Assembly (NCBI RefSeq): GCF_027942865.1
Contig: NC_134510.1
Span: 27,459,209 to 27,523,208, forward strand
DNA from: Odontesthes bonariensis
Taxonomy: Eukaryota; Chordata; Actinopteri; Atheriniformes; Atherinopsidae
Length of the DNA stretch: 64,000 nt
Reading direction: 5' to 3'
Part shown: one piece after another, positions 47,601 through 60,100 of the stretch
Layout: each line of letters starts with the position of its first letter
How positions within the stretch are numbered: position 1 is the first letter of the stretch
Position numbers and translations under genes: made by a program
Notes under the pieces: model-generated
The model's database searches: none
What the model was told of the DNA's origin: nothing
Seen by the model: the letters and a program-made list of their open reading frames with translations, nothing else

Positions 47601-48968
47601 TCCATAAACTTTGATGATTTTAACCCAAAATGTAAAAAAAAAAACACACAGCATATCATGGTGAGATAAATTTTCGGCTAACAGCTTGTTGAGAACTACC
47701 TTATTGGTGAAAACGTACTATTTTTGTATGTTAAATCGAGTTGTCTTCGGTATTTTTCATAGATGGAACCGAAGAAATGGAAACAAGTAGCATGTCTTTG
47801 TGACAGGCTGCTCGTAACAAAGTGCCTAAAGATAGAACTTTAAACTGGCCCTTTGCTATGTTGTCTGTTGAGTAGCTTGAGTTGGGTGCCTTTTTGATGC
47901 TTGAATGATTCATAGGTTGATGTTAAATGGCTTAAAAGATAAAATCACAGTCCTACGAACATTGTCAGGTAAAATGACAATTTTAGAAAAAGCAGCCAAT
48001 GTCCAAAGGAAAAATTTAAAAGACCTTCAAAAAGCCTGAAAAACTCTTGCTCAACACCACTTTGAGAGATAAGAAGAAAATGTATCTTCTTGGAAGGAAA
48101 TGAATAGCGATTCAAGGATTTTACAGTGTCCTTTGACTCAGTTCGGAAACAACTCCTTTTCACTTTTGTTTTATGTTTTTTATAAATGGAAAACTGCCGC
48201 TATCAAAGCATTCTGAACTGCTTGTGTGTGTAGGTGTGTATATCTACATCAGCATAAGAAAAAATCCCTACAAAAAACAGTTGTTCTTTAAGGACAGTCA
48301 TTAGCATACTCTCACCCACCCACTGAGGTGAGACCTGTGACAGGAAATAAGGTAGGCAGAAATGTATTTAAAAAATGTAAAAACGTTAGAGTCAGTTCCT
48401 CTGATAATAACCTCAAATAGACTCAGGAAAGGAACATTTCTTAACAGGAAGTATAACAATACATCATGCCATTGTATAAACTGGAACCACATTTGGGACA
48501 AATTACACTTGGTGATTGCTATATTTCATAAATACAGTGAAACACTTGTAAAAAATAGCAGATGTGTGCTCGGCTAGTTCTGGTTATTAACAACTGAGTC
48601 AGGGATAGGATCACAATGCTTTAGCAGTAATGATGCAACAATGAAGCAACAGTTGAACTTTGTGTCACTCAGAAGGGGAGGGGTGAGGGTTAGTTTAAAA
48701 TACAGCTCTCAGGGAAACAAACAGTCACATATTTAGATTTCCGGTAACAGACTGTCAGCAACAACAACAAAGGGAAAAAAATCAAATAAAAATGAGAGAA
48801 TAGAAACAACAACATAATAGAAAATAACAGAAAAGGCATTTATGGCATTATCATTTGTAAAAACAGTTGCATTCACACAAACTTCTAATTCTGATTTATA
48901 GAACATGATACTGCACAGATCTATGAAATCAATCAATAACATCTCACCGCTCAGAATTCGCTTGCCCC
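47601..48968. other. Intergenic, nothing supported
   Basis: AT-rich. A weak splice-flanked fragment near 48310-48332 reads GLTSVGG and might be a decayed membrane exon of the gene to its right; not called. Confidence 0.4.
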
Positions 48969-49042
48969 TTATATCAATCCTCTGAGATACAGTCCGCCGA
49001 TGACCAACACTGTGAACGACCAGCAGGGGGCACTGCAAGATG
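48969..49042 (-). CDS. CEACAM-like gene 1, tentative last exon
   Basis: Acceptor tatatgcag; 23 residues then TAA at 48969-48971. The hydrophobic end [12 protein letters not shown] is too short for an ordinary membrane span with a tail. The call is weak. Confidence 0.4.
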
Positions 49043-50966
49043 CTGCATATAATAAAGAGGACAACAGTCACCATGAAATACAAAGAATAATAGCAAGTCT
49101 TATTATTAATCTCTTACCTTTCAGATTCAGAACGGCAGAGGTTTCCTTCTTGGTCACCATATTTCTGGCGGTGCAGGTGTAATTCCCGGTGTTTTTAGAC
49201 TCTAACCTCTCTATAACATAGACAGAGGTATTGACACGTGTCTCATTGCCATTAAACATCCAGCTGAAGTTTGGTGGTGGGACAGAGGCTGCTGTGCATT
49301 GCAGTGTCACTCTGTGGCCGGAGGAAGCTGCTGCTGGCCCAATGATTGAGATGTTGTGTGGTCCGTCTGCACAGATAGAACACACATGCTGTGTTAAGGG
49401 TACAAAGTTCTGACCAAAATGCCTTTTAATACGATAAAAATCATGAAACTGTCAGCTTTAAATGGTAGATTCTGATCTGTGTGCACCAAGCAGATACTAA
49501 CAGTTGACAGTGAGGGTAAGGGCCGCAGTCATGGTGCTGACCGGGTTGCTGACTCGACACTGGTAGGTGCCATGGCTTGAGCTGCGAACAGGTCGTATGA
49601 ACACTGTCTTGTTGTCCATGGACAGGGTGACTCTGTCGCTGGGATGAACGGGCTGGCCATCTTTCATCCACACTCTGGTGCTCACGGAGCCGGAGGCCTC
49701 ACAGGTGAGGTTAGTGGAGCTTTGATCTTCGATCAGCACGGCTGCAGGGCTGCGGATGGCGGCTCCGCTTATCAGAGCTGGTGGTGCATAAAAAGTGGAA
49801 AAAACAAAAAAAAAAGAACACTGGAAGAGTTCAAAAACAGAAAGAGTTGTTTTCATCAAGTTGTGTGATACTGGCCACACAGATTTTCTTTTTTTGACTG
49901 AAACTTATTCAAACTTTTTTAAGCTGGACAAACAGCGTCACCTTCATGTATGTTTCTGAGGTCCTAAACTGGTAACTATTAATAAACTTCAGATTTAAGA
50001 CAAAAATCTCAGCTGCATAACTTTAAATGTGTAGGAATGCATTTTTTTCACTTGAATAAATGGACATTTCTACACCAAGAGCAAAGAAGTTTGGTATAAT
50101 CAAAATTATGTTGATTTGTACCATTTTTTTTAAACTTGTCAAATCAATTATTCGCTGCAGTTGTTACTCTAATATATTATTAACTATTGCATTATGGCAC
50201 CCCTCCCCCACTAACTAAAGAAAATAGATTAACCAGTATAAGTTAACTGTTAGTTTTCTCCTCCAAGTTGTAATTTAATCTAAAATTCATCCAGTTCTAA
50301 AACTCTAAATTAATTGAGAGAAACATAACAACACTAACGTTAAAGGTGTGAGAGCCATCTTTTCTCATTTGATAAGTGATTCATATTGTCAAATCTGGAC
50401 AACAATTTAATCTTTCATTATTTGGATGCACAGTACAAGTTTTTAAGTGACCAATTACCACAGAAGACCTACCATACACGTTAAGAGTGGTCCTCCCCTG
50501 TTTCTGCAGCTCTCCATCTGGTATGATGGTGACTGTGTACTCCCCGCTGTCCTCTGAAACCAGGTTTCTGAGCTCCAGGGCCCCTGTTCTTCGATCTAAT
50601 GAGATCCTGTTGGCATGGTCGGGCTCAGTGATGTTGATGCTGGTCGAGGTGATGATGTTTACACCTTTAAAGCTCCAGCTGACAGACAGGAATGGCCTCT
50701 CTGTGGGTTTGAGGGTGGTGGTGAATTTCACTTTGCCCGCTTCAGCTCCACTCAGAGGTCCAGGGGATAAAATACTCTCACCTGCACACATACCTTATCA
50801 ACCCAAAGAGAAAACATGGAATAAACTAGACTCAGAAAGATGTTAAATATACAAGAAAAAGAGCACCTTTTCAAATAGACAACATGCCCCGTCTCCAACC
50901 TGAATATCAGCTGAATTTACCTGATAAAAGAAGCATCACAGCAGTCAAGGGGCTAATTTTCTCCAT
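48969..50966 (-). CDS. CEACAM-like Ig protein (N-C2-C2), possibly lipid-anchored
   Basis: Exons in order: 50921-50966 (signal), 50473-50781 (N), 49502-49777 (C2-A), 49118-49366 (C2-B), 48969-49042 (C-terminal, tentative). The sum is 954 bases (317 residues) with phase kept. The N domain lacks the canonical cysteine pair and has VSWSFKG and [16 protein letters not shown], features of CEACAM N domains. Both C2 domains have C, W and C. The last exon reads [16 protein letters not shown] and stops without a cytoplasmic tail. That resembles a short GPI-attachment signal, but a decayed membrane exon is equally possible. CEACAM proteins are adhesion and pathogen-binding receptors. Confidence 0.74.
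49118..49366 (-). CDS. CEACAM-like gene 1, exon 4: C2 domain B
   Basis: Acceptor tctgtgcag, donor gtaaga; 249 bases. [29 protein letters not shown]. If the donor were skipped, the read-through would end within 17 residues. Confidence 0.87.
49502..49777 (-). CDS. CEACAM-like gene 1, exon 3: C2 domain A
   Basis: Acceptor gcaccaccag, donor gttagt; 276 bases, phase 1-1. [29 protein letters not shown]. Confidence 0.88.
50473..50781 (-). CDS. CEACAM-like gene 1, exon 2: N domain
   Basis: Acceptor tgtgtgcag, donor gtaggt; 309 bases. Reads [20 protein letters not shown] and [18 protein letters not shown]. No Ig cysteine pair, as in CEACAM N domains. Confidence 0.88.
50921..50966 (-). CDS. CEACAM-like gene 1, exon 1: signal peptide
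   Basis: ATG at 50964-50966; [15 protein letters not shown]; donor gtaaat. It has the same length (46 bases) and phase as exon 1 of the gene at 63.5 kb. Confidence 0.8.
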
Positions 50967-52785
50967 GGTGTACATGGAAACTTTCAGTGTTGCCTCAAAG
51001 TCTTTGAAATAAAAAATAACAAGGGGCACAGGTGCTCTTGCTCTTTTATTGTCCCACACCCACAACAGAGGACCAACTCCAGCCCCCTACTCAGTGATGA
51101 AAGGTACAAACAGCGTTTACTATGCCTGTGCACACACACACCACACTGCCTCTGGGTAAATGTAGGCAGAAGTAACCTGCTTTTCCTGATCACTTTTCTT
51201 AAATATCGTAATCTCAACACAGCAAAGTATGGTAGGTCTCTATAGAAAACTGCAAAAAATGAAAATTTGAATTTTTTTCCCAGACATTATCCAATCCATA
51301 TTTCTTCATAAAGACAAACACTATGGCATCAGAAGAAGTAAATACTTACCAACAAACAAATCTATTATTCAAAATATCTGTGTGGTTACTAGCGACCAGG
51401 TCATTTCTTATTACTGAGCAAAAACGTACCCTCAGAAATAAGGCCCTTGTTAACAAGACACAAGACATCCAGAATGCCATAAGTTCAAGATAAATTACAT
51501 GAATATAAATGTATGACTCCTATCACTTTGTGAGGCTGAGGTCTGACTCATGCTGGTGATGGAGTGTGCATCAGTTTTACGAGCTCCTCTGTAAATGGGT
51601 TTCTTTTAGTTCTCCTTCAGGGTCGTGTTTGAGAGGCTGCAGTGAGCCGTAGCATTCCCAGAAAAGGAGGATCAAAGATGCCCAGGAGACACTGGGCCTC
51701 CCTCAGACAGCTTTACAAACAGATCACTGGCTTCAGTGCCTCCAGACTGACTCAATTACAATTTGAAAACTATTTCATAAAGCATCCAAACAATAGATAT
51801 TTCTTTGCAGTTGTTTGTAGCTGTTTATCCAATTACTTCAGGATGATTGAAATACTGTGATGTAACCACTGAATCAATTGAAATGAGGAGGTATAGACAA
51901 AGTTTCACATGTGTCTATGTTTCGTGACATATACAATACGGCAGGGGACACATGCCTCTTCTTACTTGTGGCTTCTCAACAACAATGTGCTTTTATAATT
52001 GGCACTTAACATTGTAAATATGATGTAACTAAACCCTGCTGTGTTCGGGGGGCTGATGGAGTCAATTCGGCTCACGCTGGGTGAATACTTAGAGAGCATC
52101 TTGTTCAGTGACAGCAGTATTTCTCTGCACTTTGACTTGAGACACCATAAAATGAAGGAATTTGACTATTTCTGGATCATGGTTGTGACTTATGGTGGAA
52201 GATGTAAAATGAATGATTAGATATTTGTTCTCTGAAGCAATGATTACAGAAGGTAATTGGTACTATCTAACCTGGTGACCTGGTACAGTTTGGATAAACC
52301 ACAAATCCCCCCAAAGGGAAGAAGGAGGCAGATAGACAAAAGCTCAATGTATTTTCTTTCAGATATACTAACTGTGGTGTAATTTTACTTCATCTAAGAT
52401 ATCTCACTCTACCATTTTAACCAAGCTTGATTTCATTCAAGCAGTGTTTTACCACAAAAGCTGAGACTTTATGTGACACAAGATGGAATTTATGGAGCTG
52501 TGCAAATTCCTTTCATCTTTATGGGCTCTGAAAAGACTTTTTGGCTGCTTTCCGAATATGTCACAGTAAATGTATTGTAATGGAGACCACAGTAAAACAA
52601 AAACAGTATACATAGCCCCACCTTGGATCCACATGAATAATCTCCAAAACATTTCAACTGAAACATGAGGTGTTTAGTAAAAACTAGCATTGTCCTTTCA
52701 TAAGAAGCTGTCATGATAGAAAGCAATTTATTCTCTTGTGTTGTACCAGCTTTTAAAAACTTCTACATTTTATTCAAAAAATGTA

Positions 52786-52811
52786 ATATATATATATATA
52801 TATATATATAT
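52786..52811. repeat. (TA)n microsatellite
   Basis: About 13 TA units. Confidence 0.88.
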
Positions 52812-52955
52812 CCCCTACACATCCTACCAACAGAAATTAACCAAATATCTCAGAATCCACCCACCACCAACACTATATAAAAAGTTAAAACCTACTCTGC
52901 TATTCTGGTAAAAGCTGAAAGAAAGATTTGGTTCAGATTTATGGTTTAAAATAAC

Positions 52956-53022
52956 GCTGGGATAGGCTCCAGCCCCCCCGCAACCCAACCGATGGATTCA
53001 GCGGGTATAGAAAATGGATGGA
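52956..53022 (+). repeat. SINE-like repeat, 3' fragment
   Basis: 'gctgggataggctccagccc' to 'ggtatagaaaatggatggaa', the last part of the family at 23519. Confidence 0.75.
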
Positions 53023-53244
53023 ATATAGGAGGTGGATTTTTTGCATTAAAAAAACCATCAATATGATGAAAGCGTTTGTGAGTATCTGTCCTGGAGTTCA
53101 GCTTTTTAGATCTTTGAACTTGTTTGACCTGTGACCTCTGCAGAGTGCAGCTATCACCTGGTTTTATCTGTTCAAAGTTAAATTAGTTAATATTTTACCA
53201 CTCAGAAAAGCCACTGTTTTGCATCTTATGTCATCATGGTGGTT

Positions 53245-53345
53245 GTGACGTGGAGAAGGAGGACCCAAAATGCAGACTAAACGTAAAACTGGATTTATTC
53301 CAAAGAAAAAACAACAAAAGTCACTGAGGGGAAATGCCCATGTTT
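53245..53345 (+). repeat. Possible interspersed repeat start
   Basis: 'gtgacgtggagaaggaggac ccaaaatgcag' then 'ggatttattc', a wording shared with 56.2 kb and 3.15 kb. Family unknown. Confidence 0.35.
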
Positions 53346-53452
53346 GCATCCATTGGTAAAGAAAAAGAAAAGAAAGAAAACAATAATCATGAACCAGCCA
53401 AATAACACTACTGATATGACATCACTAACGTGTGGTTAGTCAGTCAGAGTGC

Positions 53453-53535
53453 AGTTCAATTCAATTCAGTTTTATTCATATAGCGCCAAATCACAACTGA
53501 CATCTCACTTCAAAGATACAGTGCAATGCAGAGAA
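53453..53535 (-). repeat. LINE 3'-tail fragment (ATTGA type)
   Basis: 'ttcaattcaattcagtttta' and 'catatagcgccaaatcacaa', the reverse of the usual fish L2-like LINE end with an ATTGA-type tail. Confidence 0.7.
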
Positions 53536-54063
53536 AGCCGCTTGATGTAAACTTAATTTACATAAAGTTTCTTGTTGATGGTTTATAAATAATTTACAAA
53601 TAATTTGCACATTTATTGTGTCACTTTTAACTAGCAAAAAAGTTAATTCATTAGCTTCTTAATTACATTTATTTTCTAAATACTTCATTATAGTATTGAT
53701 TTAATAATCCCTTCAAAGCCTTAATAAATGTCTAAAAATGTGAGACTTTTCAGAAAGAACCATAAAGAAGTCAAATAAGTGTGCATGAGAAATGAAAACA
53801 ATGACAGTGTTATAATTTATAAATAACAACAACCACCGGTGTCTTTTCTTTTCTTCTGGCCGGTCATCAAGTTTCATGTCTGCTCATTTTCTCGTCATCT
53901 GCAGAATAAGAAGGAAGCAAAAAGCTCATTAGAGTGATGATCAGATATGTTGTAACGTAGAATAGCTTCTGGAGAAAGAAATACTGAATCCTGGTGCTTC
54001 AAAATGTAACTTTTTAGAGTCAGAATAAAGTTCAGAACTCACCTTAAAATAGGCCTGAAGACT

Positions 54064-54116
54064 TTATCTTCCCCTGCCATTTAACTCTAACACATCCTCA
54101 TACACATGTTCATGTC
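54064..54116 (-). CDS. CEACAM-like gene 2, exon 9: tail with YEDV motif
   Basis: Acceptor ttttcctag; reads [16 protein letters not shown], stop TAA at 54064-54066. The exon runs on to a donor at 54037-54042 (gtgagt), so the 3' untranslated region is probably spliced to an acceptor at about 53899 (ttctgcag). The codons just before the stop include a GGGG run. Confidence 0.72.
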
Positions 54117-57100
54117 CTAGGAAAAAACAAGCAAATAAAATTTTAAAATATTTAGAATTATGAATTTAAAAAAATATGTATTTGGACTTTGGTAAATACA
54201 AACCATGCAAGCCACTTAACTTTAACTTAAATATATAGATTTGCAAGCAGTTTCTCAGATTTCTGTCAAGAATTCTATAATTTTCTCCATAATATGGTAC
54301 ATTACATTACGGTCATTTTGCAGACGCTTTTATCCAAAGCGACTTACAATAAGTGTGTTCCACATCGGTAGGCAAAAGAACTTCAGGTCACAAGAAATCA
54401 TAAGTGCATTTCCTTCCAAAACCAAAAAGCTAAGAGCATAACTAGTGCTAGAGTAAGTGTTGGTAAATGAATGATTCTGCAACCTTGCTATAAAGAATAT
54501 TTTGTCAATAAGACATTAGGGTAATGCAGTGAGATGTGCTTGGTAAAATTGCATTTCATAGGTTTTTTTTTTTTTTACAGTATGTTGAATGATTATTTAT
54601 TCTTTATTTTGTCAGTGCCAAGTCTTTAAATGAGTGCAGGATGAGAGACTTACTTACCCGTGTTATTCGATTCTGGTTTAGCTTTGATATTACTTCTAAA
54701 TATTGGGGGAAAAAAAAATAGTTAATCAAAAACGTAATGCATGTTGTATTTGTAAGCATTGTAGAGGAGAAAGAGTTATAGCTCTAATTCGATCAAAACT
54801 AGATTAAGGCGCCGTTTACACATACCCGGGTATTTTGAAAAACGCATATTTTCTAACCTTCGTTTGCAAAAAAAACTAGGTGCACACAGCCCCGTTTAAA
54901 AAAAAAACCCACGTCTACATTAATCCGGAGAAATACGCTATCAGGAGCTGTTCAATTACGCCAAGCCTGACGGTGGCAGTGTTAGAACAATGAGAATTCC
55001 ACACAAGCCAATCAGAAGCCTAATAGAGAACCGCTGACAGGAAGAACTTCCGGATCCTTTTCAAGAAGAAAATATGGCGCCAGGCTCATGTGTGTGGACT
55101 GATAGCGAGACTGAGCTACAGAAGCTCCGCAATTGCTGCCCTCCGCCCGCGCCCTAATGCGCCTTTGTTGTTCAATACATTGTATGACTGTAATTTTCAA
55201 AATCACACAAGCGAGTATAGCTCTCAGAAATGCTGCTAGTACCTCCATGCTTGCCAGATAAACAATGAATGGCGTTATCACGCTAGCATCCTGCCAATAT
55301 GGCGGATAGGGGCGGGGCTCTGTACCATGACGACACCTCCTTTTTGCAGACATTCCATTCTGAAAACTCCGTTTTCGTCTCTTTCAACCAGTTTACACAC
55401 AAACGCTAAACGGAGTTTTTAAAAAATCTCCACTTTTGCCGGAGTTTTTTTTTTAGCTTCGTTTTCGGAGGAAAAAACTCCGTTTGTGTATAAACGAAAG
55501 GCACAAACGAAGGGAAAGGTCTTCGTTTTTCAAAATACCCGGGTATGTGTAAACGGCACCTAAGACTGACTAGTGATACCACAGAATGCATTGGAAAATA
55601 TGAATGTCCAGCATCTCTGATGTTAGAATGTAGTAACAATAAAGTGGCTGGTAACATGGTAACTCACTGTCTTTTAAAGACATAGAAGCCTCCAGCAGCT
55701 GCTGCAGCTGTTATTATCAAACACGCGAGTACTATTCCAGCCACGGCACCACCTGAGAGACCTTGTTCTTCACAAATAAAACAAAAGATGAAAGAGTAAT
55801 TCACTTAGAAACTTGAGTTATTTTGTAAAATATACAAAAAGGCTCCAACAATTACCTGATGGCATGATTTTCAGGACATGGTGAATATTCCTTAAGTCAG
55901 AATCACACTTAACCTCATTGGTCAGTGTTCACATAAAAGAAAGATGATACAGATTTTCTCACTTCTTTCATTGTAAAAATCAGAGGAAAATTTATTGTTT
56001 AGAAAAGGTACACAAATTAAATGTGTCGACAGGACTTCTATTGTATGTGAGAAAATATGTTACCTCTTAAATGTACACTTCTGTCAGCATGGTGAAAGTA
56101 CTCATCACTAATGCTGGCAATTATTGTCAATGTGGGAAAGCATTGGAAAAGCAAACTTTGGAATTCAGCAGAGAATTTTATGGTTTGGTGGTGAGAAGAG
56201 GACCCAAACGCAGATCAGCAGGCTGCAGGCTGCAGGAAACTTGAAGTTTATCAAAGAAACTGAAACCAAAGACACATCCAGAATACCAGAAAAACATAAA
56301 CATAAACTGTAAGAGCAAAACAAAATTAATTACCAAACAAATCCAAAGGAGGCCAGAGCAGCGATGAAAAAAACAACAGTGGGAAACAAAGTAGAAGGAT
56401 CTGCGAGGATCTGACAATTTCTAAGATTAACCAAGGAAAAAATATACTGAGGGCAACGAATGAAGAAGTGATTGCAGCTATGACTGATTGAGCAGAGACC
56501 AAACAGGGACACTGAGGATAAATTTAGCACCGCGTTAGTTCTGGCAGACCACGTTAGTCAACGCGCCCTTTGCCTATTGGCTGACGCCGACCCAACCCTT
56601 ATGGCTGTCCACAACCAGCTGCACTCAATGGGTAATCAGCTGCTGCTCGCAATTGGATGCTGGCATTTGGGGCACTTCATTTAAACTTGGTTTGCTGTCA
56701 CTGCTTTTTTTTTGCTTTCTGCTTGCACCCACCACCTCCCCTGCTCCACCGACTTCTCATTGCCAAACAATGTCATACTGTTGTTCATTGTTGCTTGCTC
56801 TGTTCTAGGGGGTTTGTTGTCTTTACAGCAAATGGAAGGCACTCCACCTGAGGATGCTGCTGTTCCCTGTCTTGGCTTCCATGGAGCTCATGGAAAAGTC
56901 GGGAACTTCCTCCGAACAGAGCCATACCGCCAAACACAATTGTATGCATTCAGAATAAGCTTCTGAAATTCATCTCTGTTTCTCGTCTCGTTTTGACGAG
57001 AGTGGTTCTGACAGAACTACGAGTAATGATCAGAACAAGAATCTAATACACAAAACAAAGTATAAGTATAAAATACCAACTAAGAACATAGAACAGAGGA

Positions 57101-60100
57101 ACCAAGGAATAGATAAACCTTCGAAACCCAAATAAGAGGAAAGATCAAAAACATACAAAACAGAGTAAAACTAAGAACCAAGAAATAATCAAACAATATG
57201 AAAGAACAAGAAAATCAAAATACCATAAACCATGGATCCTGACAGAGGAGAAGGCATGATGGCCATGTCCTCTGAAGGGACTGTATAATGACCCCGAACG
57301 GTTGGGGTCTCTAACACTTGAACACTGAACTGAACCCTTTAGAACGTTATGAGTACTGGCTGCCCCCGAAAATAATGCCTCATCAGGTAAAACGAGCCAT
57401 TTGAGATTTGAGATTACCTGATGCAATTATTCAAAACAGCAAATACATAAAAAATAAGAGATGAATATTTCTACATTTAGACACTCTGGCAGAAAGTGTT
57501 CCTTTTGGTCTTGTAACTACAGGCGGTCAGTTCTGTTAACTCAGTTATCACAAGCTCCATCTGCACTGAAGATTATCAGTGTTTTATTGTTGATAAATTG
57601 ATCTAAAGCTACTTTATAACTTACAATGTTACTGTGTGAACTTTCTAAAAATATCAACAATTATTCCAACTATATTTGGAGCAACTGCACCATCGTGGCA
57701 ACTTTTCAGCTGAACACGCTGATGTTTTTGGGTCCAGAAGTAAAAATGTCTTATTGTCTCATTACTAGTTTACTTATTATTACTAGTTTATTTAATGTAT
57801 GTAAAGACAACAGGACTCCTACAGGGATGAAATGTATTACCAGACCAGATATATTTTATGCAATTTCCATTTTTTTTAAAATGTTATCACTACGTACAAT
57901 GATATGAAGTTTTATGGGAAAAAAAAGTTATTTTCTTTGAGTAATTCAAATTAATCCTAAATATTTAATTCATACTTACGCAGAACAGAGATGAATGAAG
58001 GTTGAGATGATTGGTTTCTCAGAGTTTCGGGGTTAAAGGCCTGACAGCTGTAGCTTCCACTCTGACTCAGTTGAATGTTCATCAGTTTGAGCTCTGGTCC
58101 AGTATCAGACAGATTGTTTCCATTCAGGAACCATGTAAACTGGGCATCAGGTCTGGACTCAGCTGAGCAGATCAGGCTGATGTCCGACCCTTCTTCATAA
58201 TGTTCTTGTGATAAAGTCAGTTTGACATTTTCTGGACCATCTGAGCATAGAGGAAACAAACAAACACATGTGACTTATCCTGAAGACTTCTATTGAGAAA
58301 CTTTCCTGCCAATAATAAAATAAGACAGCCGTTCTTTCTGATTTATGGTGTCCTGGAGGTGTCCCATTAGGCTGAAAACTGTAACCTGTGGCAGGGTTCT
58401 CAACTCTCTGATGATACTGAATATTTATGTTAATAACTCACAGCTGATGGAGAGGTTTGCTGGACCACTGATCTGATTACTGACAGGATTGAACACACGA
58501 CACCTGTATGAGCCCTGATCATAGCGGGTCACGTTGACGATTTTCAGAATGGAGCCCCCATCATTGAGCTGAACTCTGTCGCTGGCTGTAACCTCAGAGC
58601 TGCCGTTCATCCAGAGGAAAAAGAGGAAGGGTGCAGAGGAGGAGCAGGACAGACTGACAGAACCGATGAACTCAACCAGGTCTGTGGTGTTTGGAGTCAC
58701 TGTTACAGTGGATACTGGCTCTGTGGGCGGAGAACAAAACAGAAGTTGTCATCATTGAACAGAGAGGTAGAGGTACCTACGGAGTAGGTAACTGTCTGAA
58801 AAACAGGAGCAGCATAAACTTACTGGTTTATGGCAGAGTTATACAACAGTGATCAAAACCTGCAAAGATCTACTAACACTGGTGAAATAGGGAATAGCTT
58901 TAAATAGTATTTTTAACACTGTTACAGCCCCAGGCCTGTAGAAAATTGTTTCTCGTGCAATCGCAGTGGTATAATTTTGTTTATTAAGGTGATCTTAGTT
59001 GAAAAACTCCCATCACATTTATCATTTTTCTTTAAATAGTTTATTTGGGACCAACACAAGTACAGAAGCAAGTAGTTCAGTTTTGGATTTAGTACTTTGT
59101 TTTAGTCAGTTTTTAGGAGATGGTATCCATTCTGTTTTGCTGACTTCTTTGATTTGTTAACACCCACAGGCTCTAATTTCATTTGAAGCTTTGCTTTTGT
59201 TGTAGTACTCCTAATGAAGTTTGGTTAAAAGTTCATTGAGAAAGATCTGATCCATTTCATTCACTCTCTTGCCACTTAGCCTGTCCACTGCTTCCCTGCC
59301 GCTCCCTTCTTTCCCACGCTGTCAAACCTTCCTCAATAATTATGGTATCCATGCTTTGGTCAAATGGTCTTCTGACTTCCTTTCTCACTCAGCCAATCAG
59401 GCTCCTTTCTGTCCTTTATAAATCTTACTTTGTTGTCATCCTCCTTCCATGCGGTGTGTATCCAAACTTCCTCCCTAACCCCCCTTTTTCCACTCGTCAA
59501 GAAGATTCCAGACTCAGCGCCTTTCCTGTCATCCATCATCTCACACTCGGCCTTGATGTAGCATTTGAGTCTAACCTCCAAACTTTCCTCAGTTCTTTGT
59601 ACACCAAACTTTTTCTCATGTTGTACACTATTAAATTTGTCATTCTCTTATCTTATCTTTTCTTGATAAAATATCTATGTCACTGAACAATAAATATAAA
59701 TATTTCCCTTATACCTACCTCCCCTCTCCCCGGCTGAGCTGGGTGTGACAGCCATCATGTAAACTATTCCTACCAACGTTCTCCCTTACTCAATTTTCCA
59801 AACAGATCTTAATGATTTGTAACTTATACAACATCTATCTAGTTTACTGGTATTATCCAAATCAGGGTCTCAGGGGGGCTGAAGCCCATCCCAGCTACTG
59901 TCGGGTGAGATGAAGGTACATCCTGAACAGGTCACCGGCATCAGTTAATGTTTTTCTAAAATACTGCTCGTGGTTGTCACCAGTTCTGCATTTAAACAGA
60001 ACCCCATTCAACACCACAACAAGACTTAATCAAAGAGTCGACACATTTATTACACAACAACCAGCAAACTGTGATAGGCCTGTAAAGGAGAGATTTACAG

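Larger units (their letters stand above)
50967..53200. other. Intergenic between the two CEACAM-like genes
   Basis: AT-rich. Holds a TA microsatellite and a SINE-like fragment, listed separately. No exon supported. Confidence 0.5.
55768..57979 (-). other. Intron of CEACAM-like gene 2 with repeat insertions
   Basis: 2.2 kb between the B2 and membrane exons. It is filled mainly by purine-rich repeat sequence (56.18-57.23 kb) and the nested inverted-repeat unit at 56536. No additional Ig exon found. Confidence 0.5.

Noticed and set aside
48310..48332. Mini-exon reading GLTSVGG left of the smaller CEACAM-like gene
   Set aside because: It looks like the start of a CEACAM membrane exon but is only about 20 bases between splice-like words and leads nowhere.
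55012..55353. 113-residue frame inside the TAA-flanked MITE
   Set aside because: Could be a leftover of the parent transposon, but no catalytic motif is visible; not called as a gene.
57145..57426. 93-residue minus-strand frame within the large CEACAM-like gene
   Set aside because: Lies in repeat-derived intron sequence, with no Ig features and no suitable splice phases.
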